DNA from: Candidatus Methylopumilus universalis
GTDB taxonomy: Bacteria; Pseudomonadota; Gammaproteobacteria; Burkholderiales; Methylophilaceae
Assembly (NCBI RefSeq): GCF_006364435.1
Contig: NZ_CP040977.1
Span: 1,116,001 to 1,180,000 of the forward strand
Direction: 5' to 3'
DNA length: 64,000 nt
The position numbers and the translations under genes were made by a program. Below, one piece after another: positions 43,844 through 54,240 of this stretch (position 1 is the first letter of the stretch; each line of letters begins with the position of its first letter). Under the pieces are notes generated by a model, which had not been told where the DNA came from, did not search any database, and saw only the letters and a program-made list of their open reading frames with translations.

Positions 43844-44797
43844 TTAACCCTTTCTATGCCTTGATTTTATCATGGGTTCATTTTTAAGCCATGGCTGAAC
43901 AAGCCCTTCTTGGTGCCTTTTAATACGATCATAAGAAATCATTAAAAGGGATATGCCAATGAAGAACATACCTACAAATTCAAAAGGTTTAATGAATTCA
44001 TGAAGCTCAATTGATGATGCCATGACGGCAATCACAGGACAAACTGTGGTGGTCATGGTGGCAACACCTGCTGATAAATGTCTTAATGCATATAGCCATA
44101 ATAGCCATGCAATGGCATTTCCAAAGACTGAGTTATATATGAGTGCCCCTATAAAGTAACCATTCCATTCAATCGAAGTCGTATGCGTCATTAAAGCGAA
44201 GATAACAATAGGTATTGAGCCAAAAAGCATTTGCCAAGCAGTCAAAGAAATAAGATCAAGATCAGGGGATCGAGCCTGAAGTTTTTTAGCCAAGATCACG
44301 GCGAGCGCCCATGAAATGCCAGATACAATCGCTAACACCATACTGAATAAATCGGTGCCTAAATGAAGCGGGTCTAAAATAAATAAAATGCCCATCAATG
44401 AAAAGAAAGCCGCAGGCCATTGCCAGCCACTTAATTTTTCGCCTAAAAGTGGCCATGCCAAAAGCATGGTCCAAAAAGGCATCGTATAAGTAAGTACCGC
44501 TGTTTTGCCGGCACCGCCCTCGACTAAGGCCCATACCAAAAGCCCTGTAAAGCCTGCCGTTTGAAGGAGGCCCAAAATAATTAGACTTGGAATTTCTTTA
44601 ATTTTGAAAGGTTTTTTTAAGATAAGCATCACGATGAATAAACAAAGCGCGCCTAGGATAGTTCTGAGGGCTGCAAAATCAAAAGGGCCTGCAAAATGAA
44701 GGGCATTTTTCATCACCACCCAGTTATAACCCCAGATAAGGCACAAAAGCATGAGAGCTAAAAAAGCCATCAGGCCTTGATTTTTTTTAAGAAGCAT
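43844..44797 (-). CDS. EamA/DMT family inner-membrane transporter
   Basis: A 317-residue protein with ten predicted transmembrane helices in two EamA repeats (starting at about residues 12 and 160). [14 protein letters not shown] in the first and [20 protein letters not shown] in the second are typical of drug/metabolite exporters. Substrate is unknown; amino acids or small metabolites are usual. It is the first gene of the minus-strand run leading to yebC-ruvCAB. Confidence 0.88.
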   Translation of the reverse strand: MLLKKNQGLMAFLALMLLCLIWGYNWVVMKNALHFAGPFDFAALRTILGALCLFIVMLILKKPFKIKEIPSLIILGLLQTAGFTGLLVWALVEGGAGKTAVLTYTMPFWTMLLAWPLLGEKLSGWQWPAAFFSLMGILFILDPLHLGTDLFSMVLAIVSGISWALAVILAKKLQARSPDLDLISLTAWQMLFGSIPIVIFALMTHTTSIEWNGYFIGALIYNSVFGNAIAWLLWLYALRHLSAGVATMTTTVCPVIAVMASSIELHEFIKPFEFVGMFFIGISLLMISYDRIKRHQEGLVQPWLKNEPMIKSRHRKG

Positions 44798-44875
44798 TTT
44801 TATACTTGTTTAATATAGTGACATTATTATAAAGTGTATCTTTAAGATCTTAAGCTTTTCAAAAAAAGGTGATTT

Positions 44876-45307
44876 ATGAAAACAGCCGCTCAACTTATTG
44901 CTGATAAAAAGCATAAAGAAGTCATTAGCATTGCTCCTAATCGTCCGGTGATTGATGCGCTCATTATCTTAGCTGAATATAAGATTGGTGCTCTCATTGT
45001 GATGGATCAAGACAAAATGGTTGGGATTTTTTCAGAGCGTGATTACGCGCGTGAAGTTGTTCTGAAAGGCAAATCATCTAAAGTCACTACCATTCAAGAA
45101 GTGATGACTAAAAATGTACTTGTGGGACAAGGTAAAGATACTTTTGAAAAAGCCATGACGCTTATGACCGAAAATCATATTCGTCACTTGCCGATCACGG
45201 ATGGCCAAAAAGTCATTGGTATGTTGTCTTTGGGCGATGTAGCTAAAGAAATGATTGTGTATCAAAAAAATCTAATTAAAGAACTCGAAGCTTACGTCAA
45301 ACAATAA
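44876..45307 (+). CDS. two-CBS-domain protein
   Basis: A 143-residue protein made of a pair of CBS motifs (residues about 10-65, IGALIVMDQDKMVGIFSERDYAREV, and 75-135, RHLPITDGQKVIGMLSLGDV). Such stand-alone Bateman modules bind adenine nucleotides and modulate a partner. SERDYAR is typical of the small CBS family in betaproteobacteria. No partner gene is adjacent; it is divergent from the transporter gene and converges on ntrC with an 88-nt gap. Confidence 0.88.
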   Translation: MKTAAQLIADKKHKEVISIAPNRPVIDALIILAEYKIGALIVMDQDKMVGIFSERDYAREVVLKGKSSKVTTIQEVMTKNVLVGQGKDTFEKAMTLMTENHIRHLPITDGQKVIGMLSLGDVAKEMIVYQKNLIKELEAYVKQ

Positions 45308-45395
45308 TTGCCCTTAAAAATTGGGTTCGTTTTGTAAAATGCCGCTTTTTAAATTTTTGTCAGAACAAATATCAACGTTACTGACAGAAATAAAA

Positions 45396-46784
45396 TTATT
45401 TTTCGATTTTTAATTCTTTAACTTTTCGGGTTAAAGTATTTCTCCCTAAGCCTAACATTTCAGCTGCCTCAATGCGTCTTCCTTTTGTAAACAAAAGTGC
45501 TTCTTCAATTAGGATCTTTTCGAAGGTTTGATTTAAGTGCGTCAGAATATCTTTCTGATCTTTGTTCAATGCTAATTGCACTTCTTGTTTAAGTGCATCT
45601 TTCCAATTAGCTGACACTTCTTTATACATATCATTATTTCTGAGTTCGGGTGGCAAATCTTTGATGTCAATATTTTGACCTGGGGCCATGACCGTTAACC
45701 AATGACAGACATTTTCAAGCTGACGCACGTTGCCACTCCAATGAAGGTGCGATAAATAACTTAAGGTATCTTCAGATAAAATTTTTGTTTCGACACCTAG
45801 TTGCTGTGCGCTTTGTTGTAAAAAGTGACGGGCTAAATCTGGAACGTCTTCTGCGCGCTCTCTTAAGGCAGGTAAACGTAAACGAATGACATTAAGTCTA
45901 TGAAATAAATCTTCGCGGAAGAGTCCTGCTTTAACTCTTTCTTCCATATCTTGGTGAGTCGCTGCAATCACACGCACATTAACTTTAATTGGATTATGCC
46001 CACCGACACGATAAAACTGACCATCACTTAAAACACGTAAAAGTCTTGTTTGAAGATCAGCTGGCATATCACCAATCTCATCTAAAAAAAGTGTACCGCC
46101 ATCTGCTTGTTCAAAACGACCTTTGCGCAAAGCTTGCGCTCCTGTAAATGCACCGCGCTCATGGCCAAAAAGTTCAGACTCTAATAAATCTTTTGGAATA
46201 GCGGCTGTATTAATCGCGATAAAAGGTTTATCTGCACGAGGGGAATGTTTATGAAGTGCACTTGCAACTAACTCTTTACCACTACCTGATTCACCATTAA
46301 TAAGAACCGTAGCGTGAGAGCGGCTCAGTCGTCCGATCGCACGAAAAACTTCTTGCATCGATGGCGCATGTCCAATCATTTCGGTTGAGTTTTCAAATAA
46401 GACTTCTTGATTCGTTTGCTTTAAAGATTCATCAATCGCACGATGAATAATTTCAATCGCTTGATCGACATCAAAAGGTTTAGCTAAATATTCAAACGCT
46501 CCTCCTTGAAATGCGGCGACCGCACTTTCCAAATCAGAATAAGCTGTCATGATGATCACTGGTATATGTGCATATTTTTCTTTGATCACTTGAAGGAGTT
46601 CTAAGCCTGAGCCTTGCGGCATTCTAATATCACTCACAATCACTTGCGGCTCTTCATCTTTGATGGCACCAAGTGCCTCTTTAATCGAACTAAATGTTTT
46701 AAAATTTAAGTCAGTTCGTGCGAGTGCTTTTTCAAATACCCATCGAATGGATTTGTCATCGTCGATAATCCAAATTGCTTTCAT
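45396..46784 (-). CDS. ntrC: nitrogen regulation response regulator NtrC
   Basis: A 462-residue sigma-54 activator. The receiver domain has Asp52 ([11 protein letters not shown]). The AAA+ domain has Walker A GESGSGKE (about 167) and the GAFTGA loop (ERGAFTGAQ, about 215) that contacts sigma-54. The C-terminal Fis-type HTH ([18 protein letters not shown]) binds enhancer sites. Its start overlaps the ntrB stop by 4 nt. The window also holds matching NtrC boxes and sigma-54 promoters before glnA and ntrB, so its targets can be seen. Confidence 0.97.
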   Translation of the reverse strand: MKAIWIIDDDKSIRWVFEKALARTDLNFKTFSSIKEALGAIKDEEPQVIVSDIRMPQGSGLELLQVIKEKYAHIPVIIMTAYSDLESAVAAFQGGAFEYLAKPFDVDQAIEIIHRAIDESLKQTNQEVLFENSTEMIGHAPSMQEVFRAIGRLSRSHATVLINGESGSGKELVASALHKHSPRADKPFIAINTAAIPKDLLESELFGHERGAFTGAQALRKGRFEQADGGTLFLDEIGDMPADLQTRLLRVLSDGQFYRVGGHNPIKVNVRVIAATHQDMEERVKAGLFREDLFHRLNVIRLRLPALRERAEDVPDLARHFLQQSAQQLGVETKILSEDTLSYLSHLHWSGNVRQLENVCHWLTVMAPGQNIDIKDLPPELRNNDMYKEVSANWKDALKQEVQLALNKDQKDILTHLNQTFEKILIEEALLFTKGRRIEAAEMLGLGRNTLTRKVKELKIEK

Positions 46785-47908
46785 AGTGAAGATCCTTGTG
46801 ATTCTTGATTGTGAATAGAAATGTCTTTTACATCTAAATCTTTTATCGGTAATAAAATTGTGAATGTTGTTTGTCCTGGCTCACTCTTACACTCAATCAT
46901 CCCCTGGTGCTGACTGACATAAGTTTGCGCTAGTGATAGTCCGAGTCCTGAGCCCCCTTCGCGGCCGGAGACGAGCGGATAAAATATTTTGTCGCGAATA
47001 CCTGCAGGGATGCCAGGTCCGTTATCAATAATGTCGAGTTTAATACCGACACGGTATCGTTTTTTAGCAAGCATGATTTGACGTTCAGCTCTCGTTTTAA
47101 AAATGATTAACCCTTGTTGTTGTTTTTCATGCATCGCTTGAACGGCATTCCGCGCAATATTAAGCACTGCCTGAATTAATTTTTCTCGGTCTCCAACAAT
47201 GTCAGGTAGACTCGTATCGTAATCACGCTGAATTTTTATTTCATCGGGCGATTCAGCTAGCAACAAACTTCGCACGCGCTCCAAAACCTCATGAATATTT
47301 GTCGGTTCATATTTAGGCTTTTGATGAGGAACAAGCAGTCGATCCATAAGCGACTGCAAACGATCCGCTTCTTTAATAATGACTTGTGTATATTCTTTTA
47401 GTGAAACGTCAGGGAGTTCATGCTCTAGAAGTTGAGCGGCTCCTCTTAAGCCACCCAATGGATTTCTAATTTCATGCGCTAAATTACGAATCAATTCTGA
47501 GTTCGCTTGTTGTTGAATCAACATGCGTTCTTCTTTTGCAATTCTTAATTGTTGATCCATTTGTTGGAACTCAAGAATGTATCTGATCGACCCAGTTTGA
47601 ATAGGTGTAATGGTGCATGTCACAGAATAAGACTGATGCTTTAAGGTGGTAATCAAAAACTCATGTTCACGATAAGGTGTGTCACTATTTAAAGCTTGGC
47701 TGATGGCTAATTTTAAAATATCAGAATGAGGAAATGCCTCGTCCAGTGCCATCTTGTAAATATGTTTAGCACTGAGTCCAAATAAAATCTCGGCCGATGG
47801 GTTCATATACAAAATATGACCCTCAATATCACATAGCAATACCGCACTTGCTAAGTGTTCAATCCCCTTAAGCTCTGGGGTTAAGGATGGCATAGTGGTT
47901 TTTTTCAT
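46781..47908 (-). CDS. ntrB: nitrogen regulation sensor kinase NtrB
   Basis: A 375-residue cytoplasmic histidine kinase without transmembrane segments. A PAS domain (about 15-110) is followed by the H-box LAHEIRNPLGGLRG (His145), then the N-box NIARNAVQA, the G1 box DNGPGIP and GSGLGLSLA. It phosphorylates NtrC under nitrogen limitation and is switched to phosphatase by PII. A sigma-54-type promoter and an NtrC box lie 28-131 nt upstream, so ntrBC is probably autoregulated. Confidence 0.95.
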   Translation of the reverse strand: MKKTTMPSLTPELKGIEHLASAVLLCDIEGHILYMNPSAEILFGLSAKHIYKMALDEAFPHSDILKLAISQALNSDTPYREHEFLITTLKHQSYSVTCTITPIQTGSIRYILEFQQMDQQLRIAKEERMLIQQQANSELIRNLAHEIRNPLGGLRGAAQLLEHELPDVSLKEYTQVIIKEADRLQSLMDRLLVPHQKPKYEPTNIHEVLERVRSLLLAESPDEIKIQRDYDTSLPDIVGDREKLIQAVLNIARNAVQAMHEKQQQGLIIFKTRAERQIMLAKKRYRVGIKLDIIDNGPGIPAGIRDKIFYPLVSGREGGSGLGLSLAQTYVSQHQGMIECKSEPGQTTFTILLPIKDLDVKDISIHNQESQGSSL

Positions 47909-47935
47909 GAATTTTCCATTTTCATTTATATAACA

Positions 47936-47951
47936 AGCAAAACTCGAGCCA
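47936..47951 (-). promoter_or_regulatory. sigma-54 (-24/-12) promoter of ntrBC
   Basis: Minus strand reads TGGCTCGAGTTTTGCT. It keeps the invariant GG and GC exactly ten bases apart and differs from the consensus TGGCACG-N4-TTGC at one position. It lies 28 nt before the ntrB ATG. An NtrC box is about 80 nt further upstream, the usual enhancer distance. Confidence 0.7.
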
Positions 47952-48022
47952 ACTTTGACAGATGGTCTTAAGGCCTATTTACGAGGATGCATGAGTATAT
48001 TGTAAGGAATATTAAGAGGTAA

Positions 48023-48039
48023 TGCACTAAAATAGTGCA
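48023..48039. promoter_or_regulatory. NtrC-binding box upstream of ntrB
   Basis: TGCACT, five bases, AGTGCA: a perfect dyad matching the NtrC consensus TGCACY-N5-RGTGCA. It lies between the glnA terminator and the ntrBC sigma-54 promoter. Confidence 0.8.
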
Positions 48040-48070
48040 TATATGGATTTAGCCCAAAATGAAGGCACAA

Positions 48071-48099
48071 AAAAAGACGGCTATCAAAGCCGTCTTTTT
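48071..48099 (-). terminator. terminator of glnA
   Basis: A 12-bp stem (AAAAAGACGGCT / AGCCGTCTTTTT) with a 5-nt loop lies 15 nt after the glnA stop and runs into seven T on the minus strand. It separates glnA from ntrBC, so the two need their own promoters, and both have one. Confidence 0.9.
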
Positions 48100-48114
48100 A
48101 ATTGTTTCAATGAA

Positions 48115-49524
48115 TTAGCAGCTGTAATACATGCCGAATTCAATTGGATGCGGTGTCATGCGCATCTTAGTAACTTCTTCCATCTTAAGATCGATATAAC
48201 TATTGATCCAGTCATCGGTAAATACACCACCGCGTGTTAAGAACTCGCGATCTTTATCTAAATACTCAAGCGCTTGTTCAAGAGATGAACATACTGTCGG
48301 TACTTGCGCATCTTCTTCAGGTGTTAAATGGTACAAGTCTTTTGTAGCGGGCTCACCTGGGTGAATCTTATTTTGAATACCATCTAGACCTGCCATCATC
48401 AATGCGCTGAATGCAAGATATGGATTCGCTATTGGATCAGGGAATCGCGCTTCGATACGACGCGCTTTGTCACCTTCCACGAATGGAATACGAATGGATG
48501 CTGAACGATTCTTCGCAGAGTACGCTAATTTCACTGGGGCCTCAAAGCCTGGTACTAAACGTTTATATGAGTTCGTACCTGGATTAGTAATCGCATTGAG
48601 TGCACGCGCATGTTTAATCACGCCACCAATATAGAACAATGCGAGCTCACTTAAACCTGCGTAGCCTGAGCCCGCAAATAAGTTTTTACCATCTTTCCAA
48701 ATCGATTGATGTACATGCATACCTGAGCCGTTATCACCTACGATAGGTTTTGGCATGAATGTCGCTGTTTTGCCATAGTTATGTGCAGTGTTTAACACCA
48801 CGTATTTAAGAAGTTGTGTCCAATCGGCACGCTGTGTGAGTGTGCTAAATTTAGTACCAATTTCACATTGGCCTGCGGTTGCGACTTCATGGTGATGCAC
48901 TTCAACGGGAACGCCCATCGCTTCTAATGTGATCGACATTGCTGAACGCACATCTTGAAGTGAGTCCACGGGTGGTACTGGGAAGTAACCGCCTTTCACG
49001 CCTGGACGGTGGCCAGTATTGCCGCCTTCATGCTGAGTGGCTGAGTCCCATGCACCTTCTTCTGAATTAATTTTAACGTGACATCCGTCCATACCTTGAG
49101 ACCAAGTGATGGAATCAAAAATAAAGAATTCGGGCTCTGGGCCAAAGTAAGCTGTGTCACCTATACCTGTTGATTTTAAATAAGCTTCTGCACGACGCGC
49201 TAAGCTTCGTGGACAACGCTCATAACCTTTACCGTCTGTTGGATCTACGACATCGCATGTCAGGATAAGCGTTGGCTCTTCCATAAATGGATCGATATTT
49301 GCCGTATCTGGATCTGGCATGAGCAACATGTCAGAGGCCTGAATACCCTTCCAACCTGAAATCGATGAACCATCGAATGCGTGACCTTGTTTAAATTTAT
49401 CTTCATCAAAAGCTGAGACAGGCACGCTGACGTGCTGTTCTTTGCCTCTCGTATCCGTGAATCTAAAGTCCACGAATTTAACGTTGTTATCTTTAATCTT
49501 TTTCATTACATCAGCGATTGCCAT
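48115..49524 (-). CDS. glnA: glutamine synthetase type I
   Basis: A 469-residue GS-I enzyme that makes glutamine from glutamate, ammonia and ATP, as a dodecamer. Active-site segments [23 protein letters not shown] and [26 protein letters not shown] are present. The adenylylation site is the Tyr in [10 protein letters not shown], so activity is probably controlled by GlnE. The promoter is of the sigma-54 type with two NtrC enhancer boxes. A strong terminator follows. Confidence 0.97.
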   Translation of the reverse strand: MAIADVMKKIKDNNVKFVDFRFTDTRGKEQHVSVPVSAFDEDKFKQGHAFDGSSISGWKGIQASDMLLMPDPDTANIDPFMEEPTLILTCDVVDPTDGKGYERCPRSLARRAEAYLKSTGIGDTAYFGPEPEFFIFDSITWSQGMDGCHVKINSEEGAWDSATQHEGGNTGHRPGVKGGYFPVPPVDSLQDVRSAMSITLEAMGVPVEVHHHEVATAGQCEIGTKFSTLTQRADWTQLLKYVVLNTAHNYGKTATFMPKPIVGDNGSGMHVHQSIWKDGKNLFAGSGYAGLSELALFYIGGVIKHARALNAITNPGTNSYKRLVPGFEAPVKLAYSAKNRSASIRIPFVEGDKARRIEARFPDPIANPYLAFSALMMAGLDGIQNKIHPGEPATKDLYHLTPEEDAQVPTVCSSLEQALEYLDKDREFLTRGGVFTDDWINSYIDLKMEEVTKMRMTPHPIEFGMYYSC

Positions 49525-49595
49525 TTCATTCTCCTAAAAGCTTCAATTGTGATTCAAACTGTTGTTCATTAATACATTTCAACATATTAATAGTA

Positions 49596-49611
49596 AGCAT
49601 AAATTGTGCCA
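49596..49611 (-). promoter_or_regulatory. sigma-54 promoter of glnA
   Basis: Minus strand reads TGGCACAATTTATGCT, with a perfect TGGCAC -24 element and GC ten bases after GG. It lies 72 nt before the glnA start codon. Two NtrC boxes lie 60-107 nt further upstream. Confidence 0.78.
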
Positions 49612-49671
49612 ATCGAATAATGTCATAAGCCCATGGTATTACTGGAGATTTAAAAGAGAAATGTTAAAAAT

Positions 49672-49688
49672 TGCACCAAAAAAATGCA
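49672..49688. promoter_or_regulatory. NtrC box 1 (distal to coding start) of the pair upstream of glnA, imperfect copy
   Basis: TGCACC, five bases, AATGCA: one mismatch from the NtrC dyad. Its centre is 30 bp from that of the perfect box at 49702-49718, close to three helical turns, so both lie on the same face of the DNA. Confidence 0.65.
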
Positions 49689-49701
49689 TATATGAGTTTT
49701 A

Positions 49702-49718
49702 TGCACTTATAAAGTGCA
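49702..49718. promoter_or_regulatory. NtrC box 2 upstream of glnA, perfect copy
   Basis: TGCACT, five bases, AGTGCA, a perfect dyad and the same half-sites as the box upstream of ntrB. With its neighbour it forms a two-site enhancer about 100-130 nt before the predicted glnA transcription start. It also lies 76 nt before the divergent aroE gene. Confidence 0.82.
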
Positions 49719-49793
49719 TAAATGAGTTTGATGGCAGTTTTTTAAAAAACACTTATACTCAAAACCTTAATTAAATCGATGTGATAGCGCTCT

Positions 49794-50627
49794 ATGACTG
49801 ATCTTAAAAAACATTTTGCCGTGATTGGTAATCCAATTCATCACAGCCTATCTCCTCAAATTCATGCAGCGTTTGCTAAAGAAACTGGGCTAGATATTGA
49901 TTACGAAGCTGTTCTGTCGCCTCTCGATCAGTTTAAAAATACAATGCATCAGCTCATCCAACAAAAATTCACTGGGGCAAATGTCACGTTGCCTTTTAAA
50001 AAAGAAGCCTACCAATTAGCAACCACACATTCCAGTCACGCGAGAATCGCTGAAGCGGTCAACACGCTCGAATTTAAGGAAGATGAAATCATTGGCCACA
50101 ATACTGACGGCATAGGATTAGTAAGAGATCTCGAAAAAAATCTCAATACTCAGTTAAAACATAAGAAAATTTTACTCATTGGCGCGGGTGGTGCGGCAGA
50201 AGGTGTGATTTACTCCCTCTTAGAAAAAACACCATCTGAATTAACGCTTACCAATCGTACGATTGAAAAATCAAACGTGATTCAAAATAAAATGGATGTG
50301 CATGCAAAAAGTTTTGATGTGAATTTAAACGTCACTGAAACTCTAAAATGTCCGCATCAATATTTTGATGTCATTATCAATGCAACCTCAGCAAGCTTAA
50401 GCAATGCTGAGCTTCATATGGATCCAAAAGTTTTTCATGAAGGCTGTTTAGCCTACGACATGATGTATGGCAAAGAAACATCCTATATTAGAAAAGCTAT
50501 ATCACAAGGGTCTAAAACATCAGATGGTCTAGGTATGTTGGTTGAACAAGCGGCAGAAGCTTTTTTTATTTGGCATCACATTCAACCCACAACAAAATCT
50601 GTCATTGAATCTTTAAGATCACATTAA
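49794..50627 (+). CDS. aroE: shikimate dehydrogenase
   Basis: A 277-residue NADP-dependent enzyme of aromatic amino acid synthesis (dehydroshikimate to shikimate). The substrate site HSLSPQIH is near residue 17, NVTLPFKKEA near 62 carries the catalytic Lys, NTDGIG is near 102, and the NADP loop LIGAGGAAEGV is near 130. It is divergent from glnA. Its TAA stop is followed directly, in the same frame, by the TTG start of mtgA. Confidence 0.95.
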   Translation: MTDLKKHFAVIGNPIHHSLSPQIHAAFAKETGLDIDYEAVLSPLDQFKNTMHQLIQQKFTGANVTLPFKKEAYQLATTHSSHARIAEAVNTLEFKEDEIIGHNTDGIGLVRDLEKNLNTQLKHKKILLIGAGGAAEGVIYSLLEKTPSELTLTNRTIEKSNVIQNKMDVHAKSFDVNLNVTETLKCPHQYFDVIINATSASLSNAELHMDPKVFHEGCLAYDMMYGKETSYIRKAISQGSKTSDGLGMLVEQAAEAFFIWHHIQPTTKSVIESLRSH

Positions 50628-51347
50628 TTGCCGCAAAGATTAAAAAATTTATTTTGGAACCATCGCTCTTTTAAAGGAAAGATTGCATCCGTCTTATTTC
50701 TTTTGTTTTTTTTCTATCAGCTTTGGATTTTACTTCACATTATTTTGTGGACGGTTATTAATCCAGGTGAAAGTGCTTTCATGGAAACAAGACTCGAACA
50801 CCTTCAAAAGAAAGATGAAAAAGCAACCCTTCGTCATCAATGGGTGAATTACAACCAAATCTCGATCAACATTAAACAAGCTGTGATTGCAGCCGAGGAT
50901 GCCAAGTTTATTGACCATGAAGGTTTTGATTGGGAGGGTATTGAAAAAGCTTACGAAAAAAATAAGCAACGTAAAAAAATTGTAGCGGGAGGTTCCACTA
51001 TCAGTCAGCAACTTGCTAAAAACTTATTCTTATCCAATCAAAGAACGCCTTGGCGAAAAGCAGAAGAAACAATTATCACGCTCATGCTTGAAACGATTTT
51101 AAGTAAGCAAAGAATCTTAGAAATTTATTTGAATGTGATTGAGTGGGGGAGTAATGTCTATGGAATTGAAGCCGCATCCCTTCGTTATTTTTCGTCTCAT
51201 GCAAGAGATTTGAATAGTTTTCAGTCGGCTAAGTTAGCTTCTATGATTCCCAATCCTAAATATTATGAGCGTCATCAAGATGCTTCAGGATTGATTGAGC
51301 GAAGCGGGATCATCTTATCGCGAATGAATGCGATTCAAGTGCCGTAA
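50628..51347 (+). CDS. mtgA: monofunctional peptidoglycan glycosyltransferase MtgA
   Basis: A 239-residue inner-membrane GT51 enzyme that polymerises lipid II into glycan strands. One N-terminal transmembrane helix (about 20-40) precedes the catalytic domain: AVIAAEDAKFIDHEGFDWEG holds the catalytic Glu, and GGSTISQQLAKNLFL is the second GT51 motif. The start must be TTG 50628: the codon before it is the in-frame aroE stop, and the next Met is beyond the membrane helix. The pair aroE-mtgA is standard in betaproteobacteria. Confidence 0.93.
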   Translation: MPQRLKNLFWNHRSFKGKIASVLFLLFFFYQLWILLHIILWTVINPGESAFMETRLEHLQKKDEKATLRHQWVNYNQISINIKQAVIAAEDAKFIDHEGFDWEGIEKAYEKNKQRKKIVAGGSTISQQLAKNLFLSNQRTPWRKAEETIITLMLETILSKQRILEIYLNVIEWGSNVYGIEAASLRYFSSHARDLNSFQSAKLASMIPNPKYYERHQDASGLIERSGIILSRMNAIQVP

Positions 51348-51348
51348 T

Positions 51349-54165
51349 TTATTTTAAGTAAGGCTTTAGATATTTACCCGTGTAACTCTTCTTGTTATTA
51401 GTAACTTCTTCAGGTGTGCCTTCCGCAATAATTTCACCACCACCATCCCCACCTTCAGGGCCTAAATCGATCACCCAGTCTGCGGTTTTAATCACATCTA
51501 AATTATGTTCAATGATGACAATAGTATTCCCTGCATCACGAAGCTTATGAATCACATCAAGTAATAATTGAATATCGGCAAAATGAAGTCCAGTGGTGGG
51601 CTCATCTAAGATATACAGTGTGCGGCCCGTATCACGTTTTGAAAGTTCTAAAGCCAATTTAACGCGCTGTGCTTCACCGCCTGAGAGTGTCGTCGCATTT
51701 TGACCGAGAGTGATATAACCTAAACCGACTTCAATGAGGGTACGTAATTTTTTTTCAACTGCAGGAATCGCATTAAAAAATTGATGGGCTTGTTCAACCG
51801 TCATCGATAAAACTTCATGGATGTTTTTACCTTTAAATTGAATCTCTAAAGTTTCACGGTTATAACGCTTCCCTTGGCAAATATCACAAGGAACATAGAC
51901 GTCTGGTAAGAAATGCATTTCCACTTTGATCACCCCATCCCCCTCACAGGCTTCGCATCGACCACCCTTGACGTTAAATGAGAAACGACCGGGGCCGTAA
52001 CCTCGGTTTCGGCTTTCATTCAATTGTGCAAAAAGTTCTCGCGTAGGGGTAAAGAGCCCTGTGTAGGTCGCAGGATTCGATCTAGGTGTTCTTCCAATCG
52101 GACTTTGATCAACATCAACAACCTTATCAAAAAAATCTAATCCTTTAATCGATGCATGCTCAGCAGGCTCAGTATGGCTGCCATATAAATGATGTGCGAC
52201 GGCACGATAAAGCGTGTCATTGATGAGAGAAGACTTGCCACTACCTGACACACCTGTAACACAAGTGAGGAGCCCAATCGGTAATTTAAGATGCACATTT
52301 TTTAAATTATTTCCCTTGGCACCTTTTAACTCTAACCATTTCAAAGTGCGTGGCAATAGGCGTTTATTTTTATATTTGATTTCTTTACGACCACTAATAT
52401 ATTGACCTGTCAGTGACTTAGGATGTTTGGCAATCATCCTAGGTGTGCCTTCAGCCACGATATAACCCCCATGTTCACCTGCACCCGGACCAATGTCGAC
52501 GACATGATCAGCGCTCATAATCGCATCTTGATCGTGCTCAACGACGATCACAGTATTACCTAAATCGCGCAATCTCTTTAAAGTTTCAAGTAAGCGGTCG
52601 TTATCACGTTGATGAAGCCCAATGGATGGCTCGTCTAACACATACATCACGCCCGTTAAACCACTTCCAATTTGTGAAGCTAGACGAATACGTTGTGCCT
52701 CACCCCCTGACAAGGTTTCGGCTGATCGAGAAAGCGATAAATAATCTAAACCGACATTCACTAAAAACTTTAAGCGACTGGTAATTTCATAAATGATTTT
52801 TTCAGCGATGGTTTTTTTAGCCCCTTTAAGTTTCAGCGACTCAAAAAAATGCACCGTTTCTTTTAAAGGGGTATTGCATATTTCGTGAATATTTTTTTTA
52901 CCCACTTTGACATGTCTTGCTTCAATACGTAAACGTGAACCCTCACATGAAGGACAGGTTTGCATATTCAAATATTTTGCGAGTTCATCACGCACGGTCC
53001 CTGAATCGGTTTCGTGATAACGACGTTTTAAATTATTTAAGATACCTTCAAAGCTATGCATCTTTTTGTTAATTTGACCGCGCTCATTGAGATAAGAAAA
53101 ACTAATCTGCTCACTCCCGCTGCCATTCAAAATGATGTCTTGAATTTTTTCTGCCAACTCTTCAAAGACTGTTTCTAAATCAAATTGGTAATGCTCACTT
53201 AAGGATTGAAGGAGTTGGAAATAAAATTGATTGCGCTTATCCCAGCCTTTAATAGCCCCTGATGCAAGAGACAAATGTGGAAAAGCTACCACGCGTTTGG
53301 GATCAAAGAAATTAATATTACCAAGCCCGTCACACTCAGGACAAGCTCCCATCGGATTATTAAATGAGAAAATACGCGGCTCTAATTCTTCTAAAGAGTA
53401 ATCGCATAAAGGACATGCAAATTTTGCAGAGAATAGATGCGATTTATTGGTATCCATTTCAATCGCAATCATTTTGCCATCAGCAAGCCTTAATGCAGTT
53501 TCAGTCGACTCTGTGATGCGCTGTTTAATTTCTGGGTTAATTTTAATGCGATCAACGACTACATCCACCTGATGCTTTTTAGTTTTGGTGAGTTTTGGTA
53601 GAGCATCAATTTCATAAATCTCACCATCAATACGTAAACGAATAAATCCTTGTGCTTTTAAATCTTCAAATAAATCTTGTTGCTCGCCCTTTCGACTATT
53701 GACGATGGGGGCTAACAACATAATTTTTGTATCATTGGGCAGAGCCAATAATGTATCCACCATTTCGGATACCGTTTGTGATTCTAGAGTATGTGCGTGC
53801 GTCGGACATTCAGGCTCACCCGCTCTGGCATAAAGAAGTCTTAAGTAATCATGAATTTCAGTGACCGTACCTACAGTGGAGCGAGGGTTATGTGAAGTCG
53901 ATTTTTGTTCGATGGAAATGGCAGGGGATAAACCTTCGATTAAATCCACATCTGGTTTATTCATGCGCTCTAAGAATTGACGTGCATAAGCCGATAAAGA
54001 CTCCACGTATCTACGCTGTCCTTCAGCATATAGCGTATCAAAAGCCAAGGATGATTTGCCGGAACCGGATAGGCCTGTAATCACAATCAATTTATTGCGT
54101 GGTAAATCGAGTGAAATATTTTTTAAATTATGGGTTCTAGCCCCGCGAATCTTAATCGTATCCAT
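51349..54165 (-). CDS. uvrA: excinuclease ABC subunit A
   Basis: A 938-residue damage-recognition ATPase of nucleotide excision repair. I start at ATG 54163-54165, giving [16 protein letters not shown], the usual N-terminus; an upstream ATG adds 30 unrelated residues. Two ABC modules are seen: Walker [11 protein letters not shown] and [10 protein letters not shown], and signatures LSGGEAQRI and LSGGEAQRV. Three CXXC zinc modules are also present (CPLC..., CPSC, CEAC/CDIC). It is divergent from the MFS gene, as is common in betaproteobacteria, with ssb beyond it. Confidence 0.97.
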   Translation of the reverse strand: MDTIKIRGARTHNLKNISLDLPRNKLIVITGLSGSGKSSLAFDTLYAEGQRRYVESLSAYARQFLERMNKPDVDLIEGLSPAISIEQKSTSHNPRSTVGTVTEIHDYLRLLYARAGEPECPTHAHTLESQTVSEMVDTLLALPNDTKIMLLAPIVNSRKGEQQDLFEDLKAQGFIRLRIDGEIYEIDALPKLTKTKKHQVDVVVDRIKINPEIKQRITESTETALRLADGKMIAIEMDTNKSHLFSAKFACPLCDYSLEELEPRIFSFNNPMGACPECDGLGNINFFDPKRVVAFPHLSLASGAIKGWDKRNQFYFQLLQSLSEHYQFDLETVFEELAEKIQDIILNGSGSEQISFSYLNERGQINKKMHSFEGILNNLKRRYHETDSGTVRDELAKYLNMQTCPSCEGSRLRIEARHVKVGKKNIHEICNTPLKETVHFFESLKLKGAKKTIAEKIIYEITSRLKFLVNVGLDYLSLSRSAETLSGGEAQRIRLASQIGSGLTGVMYVLDEPSIGLHQRDNDRLLETLKRLRDLGNTVIVVEHDQDAIMSADHVVDIGPGAGEHGGYIVAEGTPRMIAKHPKSLTGQYISGRKEIKYKNKRLLPRTLKWLELKGAKGNNLKNVHLKLPIGLLTCVTGVSGSGKSSLINDTLYRAVAHHLYGSHTEPAEHASIKGLDFFDKVVDVDQSPIGRTPRSNPATYTGLFTPTRELFAQLNESRNRGYGPGRFSFNVKGGRCEACEGDGVIKVEMHFLPDVYVPCDICQGKRYNRETLEIQFKGKNIHEVLSMTVEQAHQFFNAIPAVEKKLRTLIEVGLGYITLGQNATTLSGGEAQRVKLALELSKRDTGRTLYILDEPTTGLHFADIQLLLDVIHKLRDAGNTIVIIEHNLDVIKTADWVIDLGPEGGDGGGEIIAEGTPEEVTNNKKSYTGKYLKPYLK

Positions 54166-54240
54166 GCAACTTAAGCTTTTTAAAGGTAACCTGCTAATAT
54201 ACGAAATTATTCGAAAATAAGAAATATCTAATTCAAGTTT

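Larger units (their letters stand above)
49525..49793. other. glnA-aroE divergent intergenic region
   Basis: A 269-nt gap without a credible gene. It holds the sigma-54 glnA promoter and two NtrC boxes, listed separately. A short open frame across it overlaps these sites and has no family resemblance. No sigma-70 promoter for aroE stands out. Confidence 0.7.

Noticed and set aside
45358-45387. TGTCAG...CTGACA dyad between the CBS gene and ntrC as a terminator
   Set aside because: The 17-nt loop and 6-bp stem are weak and no clean T-run follows on the plus strand; kept out of the feature list.
49562-49774. Open frame of 70 codons in the glnA-aroE gap
   Set aside because: It runs across the sigma-54 promoter and both NtrC boxes, and has no Shine-Dalgarno or resemblance to a family.
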